In this document: positions 7,674-16,113 of the stretch, piece by piece
How the letters are laid out: every line of letters starts with the position of its first letter
Numbering within the stretch: position 1 is the stretch's first letter
NCBI RefSeq assembly: GCF_009674535.1
Contig: NZ_WKJK01000016.1
Location: 62,001-126,000, forward strand
Source: Duganella guangzhouensis
GTDB lineage: Bacteria; Pseudomonadota; Gammaproteobacteria; Burkholderiales; Burkholderiaceae_D
Direction of reading: 5' to 3'
DNA: 64,000 bases
Translations under genes and position numbers: made by a program
Notes under the pieces: model-generated
Databases searched by the model: none
Told to the model about the DNA's origin: nothing
The model's input: the letters and a program-made list of their open reading frames with translations, nothing else

Positions 7674-8224
7674 TCTCCATGCAGTACAGCTTTGTGCTGC
7701 CGCACGATTACGACATGGCCATCATCCGCGATCGCATCGCCACAAAAGGCCCGGCGTTGGAAAAGCTGCCCGGCCTGGTCTTCAAAGCCTATCTGCACGC
7801 GGAGGAGCCGGAGCGCAGCTACGCACCGTTCTACCTATGGCGCGATGAGCAGGCCATGCACGCCTTCCTCAACGGCCCGGCATTTGATGGTGTCGCGCGC
7901 GCTTTCGGCTGGCCGTCGGTGCGTACCTGGACACCATGGCACGCCACCGTCGGCGACGAGGTACGCAGCGCGCGTCACGCCACGTGCAGCAGCACCAGCA
8001 TCGCGCCATACAGCGCACTGGCTCAGTTGAGGGAACGGGAAGAAGCGTATGCGCAGCGCATGCTGGAGCGCGGCGCGCTGGCGGTGGTGGTGGGATTTGA
8101 ACCGGTGACGTGGACCATCACGCGGCTATGCCTGTGGCGCGAACGGCCGGCGGCTGAAGTGGTGGAAGTGGCGGAACGCCACTTCCAGGTCGGTCACGTC
8201 TCGGCGCCGGCTTATTTTTCGTAA
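7670..8224 (+). CDS. DUF4865-family protein
   Basis: A 184-residue protein that starts MISMQYSFVLPHDYDMAIIR and continues RIATKGPALEKLPGLVFKAYL, a pattern I recognise as DUF4865. The centre (YAPFYLWRDEQAMHAFLNGP) resembles dimeric alpha-beta-barrel monooxygenase-like folds. It has no signal peptide. It overlaps the tautomerase gene by 4 bases and is the last gene of the LysR-linked operon. The family has no established function. Its steady company of tautomerase and decarboxylase-like proteins suggests a role in handling small reactive carbonyl or aromatic compounds, which is inference. Its 3' end overlaps the convergent lipoprotein gene by 13 bases. Confidence 0.8.
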   Translation: MISMQYSFVLPHDYDMAIIRDRIATKGPALEKLPGLVFKAYLHAEEPERSYAPFYLWRDEQAMHAFLNGPAFDGVARAFGWPSVRTWTPWHATVGDEVRSARHATCSSTSIAPYSALAQLREREEAYAQRMLERGALAVVVGFEPVTWTITRLCLWRERPAAEVVEVAERHFQVGHVSAPAYFS

Positions 8225-8454
8225 GGGTTGGCCAGGTTGCGCATGGTGCGCTCGTATTCCTTGCCGTCGATCGCCTGCACCGCCTGGTCGGTCTTCTTGC
8301 TCGGAATGCGGCTGCCGGTGATGCTGCTCGCGTTCAGTTTGGACGACGGCGCCACCCCGGCCAACTGCTGGTCTGCCGCCGGTTCCGGCGTGGCACAGGC
8401 GGACAGGCCAACGGCGACCGCCAACACAGCGGCCATGCTCAACATCTTGTTCAT
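8212..8454 (-). CDS. Small putative lipoprotein
   Basis: An 80-residue protein with a lipoprotein signal: MNKMLSMAAVLAVAVGLSAC, with lipobox LSAC and Cys20. The mature part contains LNASSITGSRIPSKKTDQAV and ends RNLANPYEK. Serine/threonine-rich envelope proteins with this ITGSRIP-like segment are common in Oxalobacteraceae and relatives, but their job is unknown. The frame is open further upstream; I chose this ATG because it begins the signal peptide and has an AGGGGAAA leader. It converges on the DUF4865 gene and lies downstream of the Sel1 protein gene. Confidence 0.7.
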   Translation of the reverse strand: MNKMLSMAAVLAVAVGLSACATPEPAADQQLAGVAPSSKLNASSITGSRIPSKKTDQAVQAIDGKEYERTMRNLANPYEK

Positions 8455-8504
8455 GAATTTCCCCTGATGTGTATTTGATGATTTGATAATATCACCGAAG
8501 CGCA

Positions 8505-10100
8505 TCAACCTGGAAGCACTTCCATACGCGCCCGCGCTTGCGCCAGCTGTGAGGGGTCCATGCGGCCGGCGGCGGTTTTCAAATAACGCAGCGCGGCGTT
8601 GAAGCCGGCCCGTTCGGCCATGGTCAGCCACATCCACGCCTGGCTGACATCGGCGCGCACGCCCTGCCCGGTCAAATACATCAGGCCCAGATTGAACTGC
8701 GCGCGCGCGTGGCCCTGCGACGCCGCCTGCAGATACCAGTGGTGCGCCTGCTCGTAATTACGCGGCACGCCCTGGCCATTGTCGTAGCGCAGACCCAACG
8801 CGAACTGCGCCTGGGTGTGGCCCTGCTCCGCCGCCTTGCCGTACCAGTGATTGGCTTGCATCACATCCGGCTGCGGACCTTCGTCGTTATCGAACAACAG
8901 ACCAAGCGCATACTGGGCCGCCGCATAATCCTGCTCGGCGGCGCGGCGGTACCAGCCCATCGCCTTGCGATAGTCGCGCGGCACGCCGCGTCCCGTTTCG
9001 TAACGCAGACCGAGGTCGAACTGCGCCCGCAAATGTCCCTGATCGGCCGCCTTGCGGTACCAGAAGATGGCTTCCTGATGATCAATCACCACGCCATGAC
9101 CGGCGTCGTACAGCAATCCCAGATGATATTGCGCGCCGGGGAAGCCCTGCTCGGCCGCCTTGCGATACCAGAACTGCGCCTGTTCGTAATCCTGCTCCAC
9201 ACCCTGGCCATGGTCGTAACGCAGGCCGAGGTTATTCTGCGCCGCCGCGTGTCCCTGCTCGGCCGCCTTGCGATACCAGTCCAGCGCCTTCTGCTCATCG
9301 CGCGGCACGCCCTGGCCGTTATCGTAGATCAGGCCCAGATTGAACTGCGAGCTGGCATGATCCTGCTCCGCCGCGCGCCGATACCACAGGATGGCCTTCT
9401 GCGAATCCTGCGCGATGCCATCGCCCTTGTCGAAGCGCAGCCCCAGATTGAACTGCGCCGGCGCATAGCCCTGATCGGCCGCCTTGCGATACCACGACAA
9501 CGCCTGCCCCACATCCTGCGGCACGCCCTGCCCGTTGTCATAGCGCAGACCGAGGTTGAACTGAGCGCGCGCATAGCCTTGCTCAGCCGCCTTGCGATAC
9601 CAGAAGATGGCCTGCTTGAAGTCCTGCGGCACGCCCTTGCCGGTGTCGTACATCATGCCCAGATTGTTCTGCGCGCCGGCGTCGCCCTGTTCGGCCGCCC
9701 TGCTGAACCAGTGCATGGCTTCCTGCGTATCGTTGGGCACACCCTGGCCCTTGGCGTACAGCCAGCCCAGGTTGTACTGCGCGGCCGCATAACCCTGCTC
9801 CGCCGCCTTGCGATACCACGCCGCCGCCTCTTCGAAATTCTGCTCGACGCCCTGGCCCTTCTGATACATCACGCCCAGGTTGTACTGCGCGTGCTCCAGC
9901 CCCGATTGCGCGGCCTGACGATACCAGATCACCGCCAGCTCATAACTTTGGGTCACGCCCTGACCGTTGAAATACATGAAGCCCAGACTATGCTGGGCAT
10001 TGGCCACGCCACGCTCGGCCAGTCCCTTGACGCGCAAGAACTCGGCGGTATAAGTGCTGCCGCTATTTGCGTCGGCTTCGTTGGGACCGTATTTCGTCAT
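8505..10100 (-). CDS. Cytoplasmic protein of 13 tandem Sel1-like repeats
   Basis: A 531-residue protein. Residues 31-498 are exactly 13 uninterrupted 36-residue Sel1-like repeats of the pattern G-x-x-x-AQ-x-NLG-x-x-Y-x-x-GQGV-x-x-D-x-x-x-A-x-x-WYRKAAEQ. A 30-residue leader and a 33-residue tail flank them. There is no signal peptide or membrane segment, so it should act in the cytoplasm as a protein-binding superhelix. It lies 9 bases downstream of the receiver-GGDEF-EAL gene, which follows the HDOD-kinase gene, so it is probably the last member of that operon. It may scaffold the signalling proteins, which is inference. At DNA level the array is a 108-base-period repeat. Confidence 0.9.
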   Translation of the reverse strand: MTKYGPNEADANSGSTYTAEFLRVKGLAERGVANAQHSLGFMYFNGQGVTQSYELAVIWYRQAAQSGLEHAQYNLGVMYQKGQGVEQNFEEAAAWYRKAAEQGYAAAQYNLGWLYAKGQGVPNDTQEAMHWFSRAAEQGDAGAQNNLGMMYDTGKGVPQDFKQAIFWYRKAAEQGYARAQFNLGLRYDNGQGVPQDVGQALSWYRKAADQGYAPAQFNLGLRFDKGDGIAQDSQKAILWYRRAAEQDHASSQFNLGLIYDNGQGVPRDEQKALDWYRKAAEQGHAAAQNNLGLRYDHGQGVEQDYEQAQFWYRKAAEQGFPGAQYHLGLLYDAGHGVVIDHQEAIFWYRKAADQGHLRAQFDLGLRYETGRGVPRDYRKAMGWYRRAAEQDYAAAQYALGLLFDNDEGPQPDVMQANHWYGKAAEQGHTQAQFALGLRYDNGQGVPRNYEQAHHWYLQAASQGHARAQFNLGLMYLTGQGVRADVSQAWMWLTMAERAGFNAALRYLKTAAGRMDPSQLAQARARMEVLPG

Positions 10101-10109
10101 GCTCTCTTA

Positions 10110-12368
10110 TCAGGCTTGGATTGCCACCATGGCCGGCTGGTGTTCATGTTCGACCACGTTGGACACCGCGTGCAGCACGGTCACCGACGACAGGCGCCGG
10201 TTCTGCTCCTGCAGCACGTCGATAAAACTGGCCAGCGAAATCGGACGATGGTACAGATAACCCTGCATGGTGGTGCAGCCGTTGGCCTCCAGATAGCGCG
10301 CCTGCACATCGGTTTCCACCCCTTCCGCCACCAGGTGCAGCCCGAGGCCGCGCGCGATCGAGATGATCGCCAAAATCACCGGATAGTGGCCGTTCTCATC
10401 GTGGATCTCCTTGACGAAGGACTGGTCGATTTTAATCGTGTGAATCGGGAAGCGGTGCAGATACGCCAGCGACGAGTAACCGGTGCCGAAATCGTCGATC
10501 GCCACCGACACGCCCAGCTGGCACAACTTGTTCAGCTGTTCGATCGCATACTGCGGATTGCGGATGCAGATGTTCTCGGTGATCTCGACTTCGATCTGCG
10601 CCGGCGAAATGCCATAGCGCGTCAACGCGCCGCGCATCTTCTCGAAGAAATCGCCACGGTCCAGATATTGCGGCGACAGGTTCAGCGACAAGCGAATCGC
10701 ATCGCCGCCGGCCGCGTTCCACTGCAGCAGATCGCGGCACAGCGCGCCCAGCATCCAATCCGAAATCGGCAGCATCAGGCCATTGTCTTCCGCGAACGGC
10801 AGGAACTCGCCGGCCGACAGCAAGCCGCGCTGCGGATGGTTCCAGCGCATCAGCCCCTCGGCGCCGATGATGCGGCCGGTGGCCACGTCGACCTGCGGCT
10901 GGTAGTACATTTCCAGTTCGTTCAGTTCCAGCGCCTTGCGCAGCGCCTGTTCCAGCGCGATCTTCTGGTGGGACACATCCAGCATCGAGTTGTGATAGAA
11001 GCTGTGGCCATTCTTGCCCAGCGCCTTCACCTGATACATGGCGATGTCCGCATGGCGCAGCAGTTCGTCGATGGTCTCGCCGTCGCCCGGATAGATGGCG
11101 ATACCAATCGAGGCGGAGATATGCACCTGATGGCCATCCAGGTCAAACGGCCGTTGCAGGCTTTCGAGGAATTTGTCGGCGATGGCCTTGGCATCCTGGC
11201 GGTCACGCAGCTCCGGCAGCACGATGGTGAACTCATCGCCGCCCTGACGCGCCAGCGTGTCGCCGCGGCGCAGACAATCCTTGAGGCGTTGCGCCGCCTG
11301 TTGCAGCAGCTCGTCGCCCTTGACGTGGCCCAGCGTGTCGTTGACCAGTTTGAAGCGATCCAGATCGACAAACATCACCGCCAGCTCGGTCAGTTTGCGC
11401 TTGGCTTGAATCACGGCCAGGCCCAGACGGTCCTTGAACAGCATGCGGTTCGGCAGATCGGTCAGGATGTCGTGGTAAGCCTGATACGAAATCACTTCCT
11501 CGGCGCGCTTGCGGTCGGTGATATCACGCGCCACACCATAGGTGCCGAAGAACTCGCGCGTCTTCACCTCATGGTCGGGAATGTGCATGCCGATGGCGTT
11601 CAGCGAGATCGTCATCAGCGTGTTGTTGAAGGTACGCTCGATGCCGCCGCCGGTATTGCACTTCAGGCGCAGCTCGACGTTGCGCGAGGCGCGTTCGTCG
11701 ACGCGGCGCTCGTTGAAGGCGTAGCGCGCGCGCTCCTGGTCCTCGTCATGCACCAGCAACGAGTAGTGGCGGCCGATCAGCTCTTCGCGGGTAAAGCCCA
11801 GCAGCTGCTGCACGCGGTCGTTCACAAACGTGAACTTGCCCTCGTGGTTCAAGGTGTAGATGATGTCCGGCGACGAGTCGACCAGGTAGCGATACATCTT
11901 CTCCGAGTTTTCCAGCTTGGAGGCGATGCGCTCGTTGTCGATCGCCAGGCGGCGCTTCTGCAGCGCGTTCTCCACCGTTTTCAGCAGCTCTTCGCGGCTG
12001 TACGGCTTGCGCAGATAATCGTAGGCGCCGCGCTTCAGGGCACCGATGGCGGCTTCGATGCCGACATCGCCGCTCATCACGATCACGTCGCCGTCGATTT
12101 CCCGGGCGTTGATGTAATCCATGATCTCGTGTCCGCTCATGTCCGGCAATCGCAGGTCGAGCAGGATCAGATCGAATTTCAGTTTGGTCAGTTGGGCCAG
12201 TGCTTCGCTACCGCAGGTCGCGGTCACCAAATGGTAATCGCGGTCGCGCAGCAACTCGTACAACGATGACAGCAAGCGCGGTTCATCGTCGACCAGCAGC
12301 AAACGCGGACGGTTATCGGAGGACATGGCTTCGACGGGGGCTAGGTCGAAAGAGTTCAGGTTCATCAT
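10110..12368 (-). CDS. Response regulator with PAS, GGDEF and EAL domains (cyclic-di-GMP turnover)
   Basis: A 752-residue protein in four parts. The receiver domain (about 20-140) has VDDEPRLL, the phospho-Asp in LILLDLRLPDMSG and the Lys in LRKPYS. A PAS domain follows (about 160-295: YLVDSSPDIIYTLNHEGKFT). The GGDEF domain (about 305-470) has an intact GGDEF and an upstream RRGD inhibitory site. The EAL domain (about 480-735) has NLSPQYL, EITENI, DDFGTGYSSL, KIDQSFV and EGVET. Its signature reads EGL rather than EAL, keeping the Glu. It may therefore both make and degrade cyclic-di-GMP. The kinase gene upstream ends 4 bases before its start, so the two are a likely pair. Confidence 0.92.
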   Translation of the reverse strand: MMNLNSFDLAPVEAMSSDNRPRLLLVDDEPRLLSSLYELLRDRDYHLVTATCGSEALAQLTKLKFDLILLDLRLPDMSGHEIMDYINAREIDGDVIVMSGDVGIEAAIGALKRGAYDYLRKPYSREELLKTVENALQKRRLAIDNERIASKLENSEKMYRYLVDSSPDIIYTLNHEGKFTFVNDRVQQLLGFTREELIGRHYSLLVHDEDQERARYAFNERRVDERASRNVELRLKCNTGGGIERTFNNTLMTISLNAIGMHIPDHEVKTREFFGTYGVARDITDRKRAEEVISYQAYHDILTDLPNRMLFKDRLGLAVIQAKRKLTELAVMFVDLDRFKLVNDTLGHVKGDELLQQAAQRLKDCLRRGDTLARQGGDEFTIVLPELRDRQDAKAIADKFLESLQRPFDLDGHQVHISASIGIAIYPGDGETIDELLRHADIAMYQVKALGKNGHSFYHNSMLDVSHQKIALEQALRKALELNELEMYYQPQVDVATGRIIGAEGLMRWNHPQRGLLSAGEFLPFAEDNGLMLPISDWMLGALCRDLLQWNAAGGDAIRLSLNLSPQYLDRGDFFEKMRGALTRYGISPAQIEVEITENICIRNPQYAIEQLNKLCQLGVSVAIDDFGTGYSSLAYLHRFPIHTIKIDQSFVKEIHDENGHYPVILAIISIARGLGLHLVAEGVETDVQARYLEANGCTTMQGYLYHRPISLASFIDVLQEQNRRLSSVTVLHAVSNVVEHEHQPAMVAIQA

Positions 12369-12372
12369 GGCC

Positions 12373-14532
12373 TTATGCGGAATCCATCACCCGCGTTTGC
12401 ACGCCGGCGACTTGGCTGTTGCTGCCTTTGGCGGGCAGCAGGATTTCAAACGTAGTACCCGTTTTGCCGGAGCGGCAGGTAATCAACCCTTGCATTTTCT
12501 TGACCAGGCTATGGACGATAGACAGTCCAAGGCCATGGTGGGCGCCTTCCTTGCTGCTGCGGACAGGGGAGAACAGGTTGGCCAATACCTCGGCCGACAG
12601 ACCCGGACCGGTGTCGCTGACCACCAGTTCCAGATACAGCTTACGCTCGCGGTTCACATGGCCGCGATTCGAAATCTCGATTTTGCCGCCGTCGCCCAAG
12701 GCTTCGACCGCATTCTTGATCAGGTTGACCAGGATCTGCTTCAGCAGGTCCGCGTCGCCATCAATTTCAGCCGGTTCTTCCTGCATGCGGACCACGATCT
12801 GCACCGAGGCCGGCACAAAATCGGTGGCGCGGAACAGGCGCAATACATCGTCCACCACCTTGCCCACGTCGGTGGTGCGCGACACTTCGGTCGGCTGCAG
12901 GTCGGCCAGGCCGTTGATCAGCTGACCGACGCGGTCGATCTCCTCATTGAGGATGGACATTTCGCCGACCACCGGCTCGCGCCGTGCCAGCTTGCTGTCC
13001 AGGACCGACAGGTAGTTCTTGATGATGGACAGGGGGTTGTTCACCTCGTGCACCACACGGCGCGAGGCTTCACGGTATTCTTCCGCCACATGGGCGATCT
13101 GGCGTTTGGCGTGACCGCGCTCGCTCATCGCCGTTTCCAGCGAGGCGGCGGCCTGGGTGCCGAACGAATGCAGGAAGCGTTCGCGCTTCTGCAGCAGCGG
13201 CATCTGCCAGCTAGGCACCGCGCCCACCAGCACGCCGAGACAGCGTTGATTGGCCACCAGCGGCAGCAGCACCATGCTTTCGCTGCCGAGGATGCGGAAC
13301 AGCTGTTCCTCGGCCACGTTGTGGGCCTGGCCTTCACGACTGACATAGGTCAGCTTGCGCTCCAGCGCGCACTGCGCCACCACGCCGCCCTTGTTGAGCG
13401 GGATGACGAATTCCGCCAGCCGCTGATGCTCGCCGGTCGGCATGCCGTGCAGCGCGTGGCCGGTGGGATTCTCCAGCAGCACCACGGCGGTTTCAAAGTC
13501 GAACAGAATGCGCGCCGAGCGCGTGATCGATTCCAGCAGGCCGGCCTCGCCGTTCTGGCGGGCGAAGGTCTGGCCCATCTCGGACACCAGCATGATGTTG
13601 CGCACCTCTTCCGACAGGCGCTGCTGCACCGGATCGACCGGCGGCGGCGCAAACGCCACTGGCGCCACGATATCGTCGGCGCCGGCCAGGTCGATGCCGA
13701 GGTAATTGGCCGACTTCTCCACCTGGCGCGCGGCGTTGCGGGTGATCTGCTCCAGTATCTCGCCATCCAGATTGCACAGTCGCGCCGCTTCGAGGATGGC
13801 CTGCTCCTGGTCTTCATGGCAGCACAGCAGATGCGCCAGCCGCACGATGCGGATCAGCGGATGCGCCGCTTCGAGGCGCGTCACCGGCTCGTGGTGATAC
13901 AGCACGCTGTCGGCCAGGAAGGAATCCAGGTTCCAGCGCTCGATCAGCCAGGCGCCGGCTTCCGAGTGGGTGATTTGCAGCGTGCGCTGTTCGACCGCGC
14001 ACAGGTCTTCGTCGTCGCGCGCGGTAAAGTTGAAGGCGTATTCCTTGGGCGCGGTGGCCAGCAATGCCAGCCGGCCGACGTTGTGCAGCAGGCCGGCCAG
14101 ATAAGCTTCTTCAACGTGCGGATAGTCCATCTGCCGGGCGACATCGCGCGCGATCACGGCGGTGGTGAGCGAACCTTTCCAGAAGCCGCGCAAGTCGGTG
14201 CTGCCGGAATGGGGGAAGCTGTTAAAGGTCTGGAATACCGATTCGCTGATCACCAGCGTCTTGATCATATCGGTGCCGAGCGACACCAAGGACTGCTCCA
14301 GGCCCACCGTGCGCACGTTGCGGTGGTAGGCCGAGCTGTTGGCAACGGTCAGGATCTTGCTGGTCATGGCCGCGTCCTTGGCGATCAGGGCGGCCAGCTC
14401 CGGCATGCCGGCATCGTCGGCTTGCAGGTGCTCAATCAACTTGATGAGTATCTGCGGCATGGCCGGCAGACGGGCTATCAGCAGTCGATTGCGAATATCG
14501 TGGTCAGATTGTTGATGCATCGTATCAAACAT
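12373..14532 (-). CDS. HDOD-GAF-histidine kinase
   Basis: A 719-residue sensor. Residues 15 to about 260 are an HDOD domain (LPAMPQILIKLIEHL, GLLHNVGRLALLA, THSEAGAWLIERW). Residues about 310-480 are GAF-like (ILFDFETAVVLLENPTG, MVLLPLVANQRCLGVLVGAV). The C-terminal kinase core has the H box RRVVHEVNNPLSIIKNYL, the N box NLIKNAVEAL, and the G boxes DTGPGLS and HGLGLSIV. There are no membrane segments, so sensing is cytoplasmic. It starts the operon with the receiver-PAS-GGDEF-EAL gene and the Sel1 protein, and is very likely the partner kinase of that regulator. The signal is unknown. Confidence 0.9.
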   Translation of the reverse strand: MFDTMHQQSDHDIRNRLLIARLPAMPQILIKLIEHLQADDAGMPELAALIAKDAAMTSKILTVANSSAYHRNVRTVGLEQSLVSLGTDMIKTLVISESVFQTFNSFPHSGSTDLRGFWKGSLTTAVIARDVARQMDYPHVEEAYLAGLLHNVGRLALLATAPKEYAFNFTARDDEDLCAVEQRTLQITHSEAGAWLIERWNLDSFLADSVLYHHEPVTRLEAAHPLIRIVRLAHLLCCHEDQEQAILEAARLCNLDGEILEQITRNAARQVEKSANYLGIDLAGADDIVAPVAFAPPPVDPVQQRLSEEVRNIMLVSEMGQTFARQNGEAGLLESITRSARILFDFETAVVLLENPTGHALHGMPTGEHQRLAEFVIPLNKGGVVAQCALERKLTYVSREGQAHNVAEEQLFRILGSESMVLLPLVANQRCLGVLVGAVPSWQMPLLQKRERFLHSFGTQAAASLETAMSERGHAKRQIAHVAEEYREASRRVVHEVNNPLSIIKNYLSVLDSKLARREPVVGEMSILNEEIDRVGQLINGLADLQPTEVSRTTDVGKVVDDVLRLFRATDFVPASVQIVVRMQEEPAEIDGDADLLKQILVNLIKNAVEALGDGGKIEISNRGHVNRERKLYLELVVSDTGPGLSAEVLANLFSPVRSSKEGAHHGLGLSIVHSLVKKMQGLITCRSGKTGTTFEILLPAKGSNSQVAGVQTRVMDSA

Positions 14533-14739
14533 TGCCGCCAGTAGACATCGATCAAGGAGCGGAAGTCAACGGCAAATTTCCGCTAAAGTTAGGCTTTATG
14601 CGGGCTCCAGGCGCATTTCAAACTTCAAGCATCCCGCATAAAAAATTATCTTAGCATAAAGTCTGATATTAACTTAACAGGTGGAAAAATTTCTTCCTAA
14701 ACTAACTCAATTTCCTGCCGTTAACAAATATCGACCTGA
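14533..14739. other. AT-rich intergenic region upstream of the HDOD-kinase operon
   Basis: These 207 bases lie between the start of the HDOD-kinase gene and the stop of the efflux MFS gene, both on the minus strand. They are clearly more AT-rich than the flanking genes, especially 14640-14730, and should hold the promoter of the signalling operon. I see no convincing -35/-10 pair, terminator hairpin or small gene. Confidence 0.5.
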
Positions 14740-16011
14740 TTAGCGCGCTAGCATGCGCCGGTAATAGCGCGACGTCAACCACAAAGCGAGAGCAGAGGCA
14801 CTAAATGCCATCTGTCCTGCGGCTAACCACAGCGCGGAATGTGATAGGACGGGTGCAATTACCCCCGCCACGATGGCCCCCAGCAGGGTCACCGCGAACG
14901 ATTGGACCGAGGCCACGGTGCCACGGATGTGCGGGAACAGGTCCAGCGCCAGCAGCGTCGCCCCCGGCGCCACCACCGACATGCCGAAGGTGTAGAAGCC
15001 GAGCGGCAGCACGGTCCACGGCAGCGCCGGTGGCTGGAAGATGTGGTACAGCAGATTGATGGTGGAGGCGCTGAGCAGGAAGCAGAAGCCGATGCCGATC
15101 TGTCGCGCAAACGTCATCTTGCCGGCGATGCGGTTGGCCGCCAGCGCGCCCAGGAATACCCCACCCACCGATGGAATGAACAGCCAGGCAAACTGCGAGG
15201 CGCCCAGATGCAGCTGCTCGGGCAGGAAGATCGGCGCCGCCGAGATGTAGATGAACAGCCCGGCGAAGTTCAGCGCCACCACCCCGGTTTTGAGGTGGAA
15301 CAGCGGTGAGCGCAGGACGTCACCGTAATTCCGCATCAGGAAGCGCGGGTTGAAGGGATGGCGTTTTTCCGGCGGCAGCGTCTCCGGCAGCCGGCGGTAG
15401 CAAAAGATGAACAGCAGCGTGCTATAGGCCAGCAGCGACAGGAAGATGGCGCGCCAGTCGAACAGGGTGACGATCCAGCCGCCCAGTATCGGCGCGATGG
15501 CTGGCGCGATCGAGAAGATCATGGTCACCAGCGACAGCAGCCGCGCCGCCGCCGCGTCCTCGCAAACGTCGCGGATGATGGCGCGCCCCACCACCACGCC
15601 GGCGCCGGCCGACACGCCCTGCATGACGCGAAATACCCACAGATAGTGCACGGTGTGGGCGGCGGCGCAGCCCAGCGTGCCGATGGCGAACATCGCCAGC
15701 GATACCAGGATCACGTTGCGGCGGCCGAAGGCGTCCGACAGCGCGCCATGCCACAGCACCATGCCGGCGAAGGCCAGCATATAGAAGGTCAGGCTTTGCT
15801 GGACTTCCAGCGGGGTGGCGTGCAGCGTGGCCTGGATATTGGGGAAGGCCGGCAGATAGGCGTCGATCGAGAACGGGCCGATCATCGACAGCGCCGCCAA
15901 TACCGTGGCCAGCGCGGCGGAGCTCAGCGGCTTGCGGTGCGCCGGCTCGGGCGGCGGCACATTGTCATCGAGGTCTTTGTCGGGGAGATTGGCGGGAGGT
16001 GTCGGCAGCAT
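14740..16011 (-). CDS. MFS multidrug efflux transporter, Bcr/CflA family
   Basis: A 423-residue inner-membrane protein with about 12 hydrophobic segments. It shows the DHA1 start (SMIGPFSIDAYLPAFPNI), MFS motif A (WHGALSDAFGRRNVILV), the motif B region (FRVMQGVSAGAGVVVGRAII) and motif C-like FSIAPAIAPILGGWI. This combination is typical of Bcr/CflA drug:proton antiporters, which export compounds such as bicyclomycin and chloramphenicol; the actual substrate is unknown. The frame is open for 11 more codons upstream, but this ATG has AAGGA at good spacing. It stands alone on the minus strand downstream of the RlmL-like gene. Confidence 0.87.
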   Translation of the reverse strand: MLPTPPANLPDKDLDDNVPPPEPAHRKPLSSAALATVLAALSMIGPFSIDAYLPAFPNIQATLHATPLEVQQSLTFYMLAFAGMVLWHGALSDAFGRRNVILVSLAMFAIGTLGCAAAHTVHYLWVFRVMQGVSAGAGVVVGRAIIRDVCEDAAAARLLSLVTMIFSIAPAIAPILGGWIVTLFDWRAIFLSLLAYSTLLFIFCYRRLPETLPPEKRHPFNPRFLMRNYGDVLRSPLFHLKTGVVALNFAGLFIYISAAPIFLPEQLHLGASQFAWLFIPSVGGVFLGALAANRIAGKMTFARQIGIGFCFLLSASTINLLYHIFQPPALPWTVLPLGFYTFGMSVVAPGATLLALDLFPHIRGTVASVQSFAVTLLGAIVAGVIAPVLSHSALWLAAGQMAFSASALALWLTSRYYRRMLAR

Positions 16012-16113
16012 AAATCGTTTTCCTTGTTGGACAAACGCCGCCACCTTTCGCGGTGCGCGGCGGGGCGCACCACCCTGCCGTCCGCGCGGTGGCGGCGGCA
16101 GGCTGGGTACTGC

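Noticed and set aside
8598..10010. Regular 108-base repeats that could look like a CRISPR or satellite array
   Set aside because: The period equals 36 codons and the frame stays open; it is the coding sequence of the Sel1 repeats.
8709..12269. A 1186-codon open frame on the plus strand opposite the Sel1 and GGDEF-EAL genes
   Set aside because: It is the antisense shadow of two well-supported genes. Its product is a Leu/Arg/His/Gln-rich string without domains, as expected from GC-rich codon bias and the repeated Sel1 DNA.
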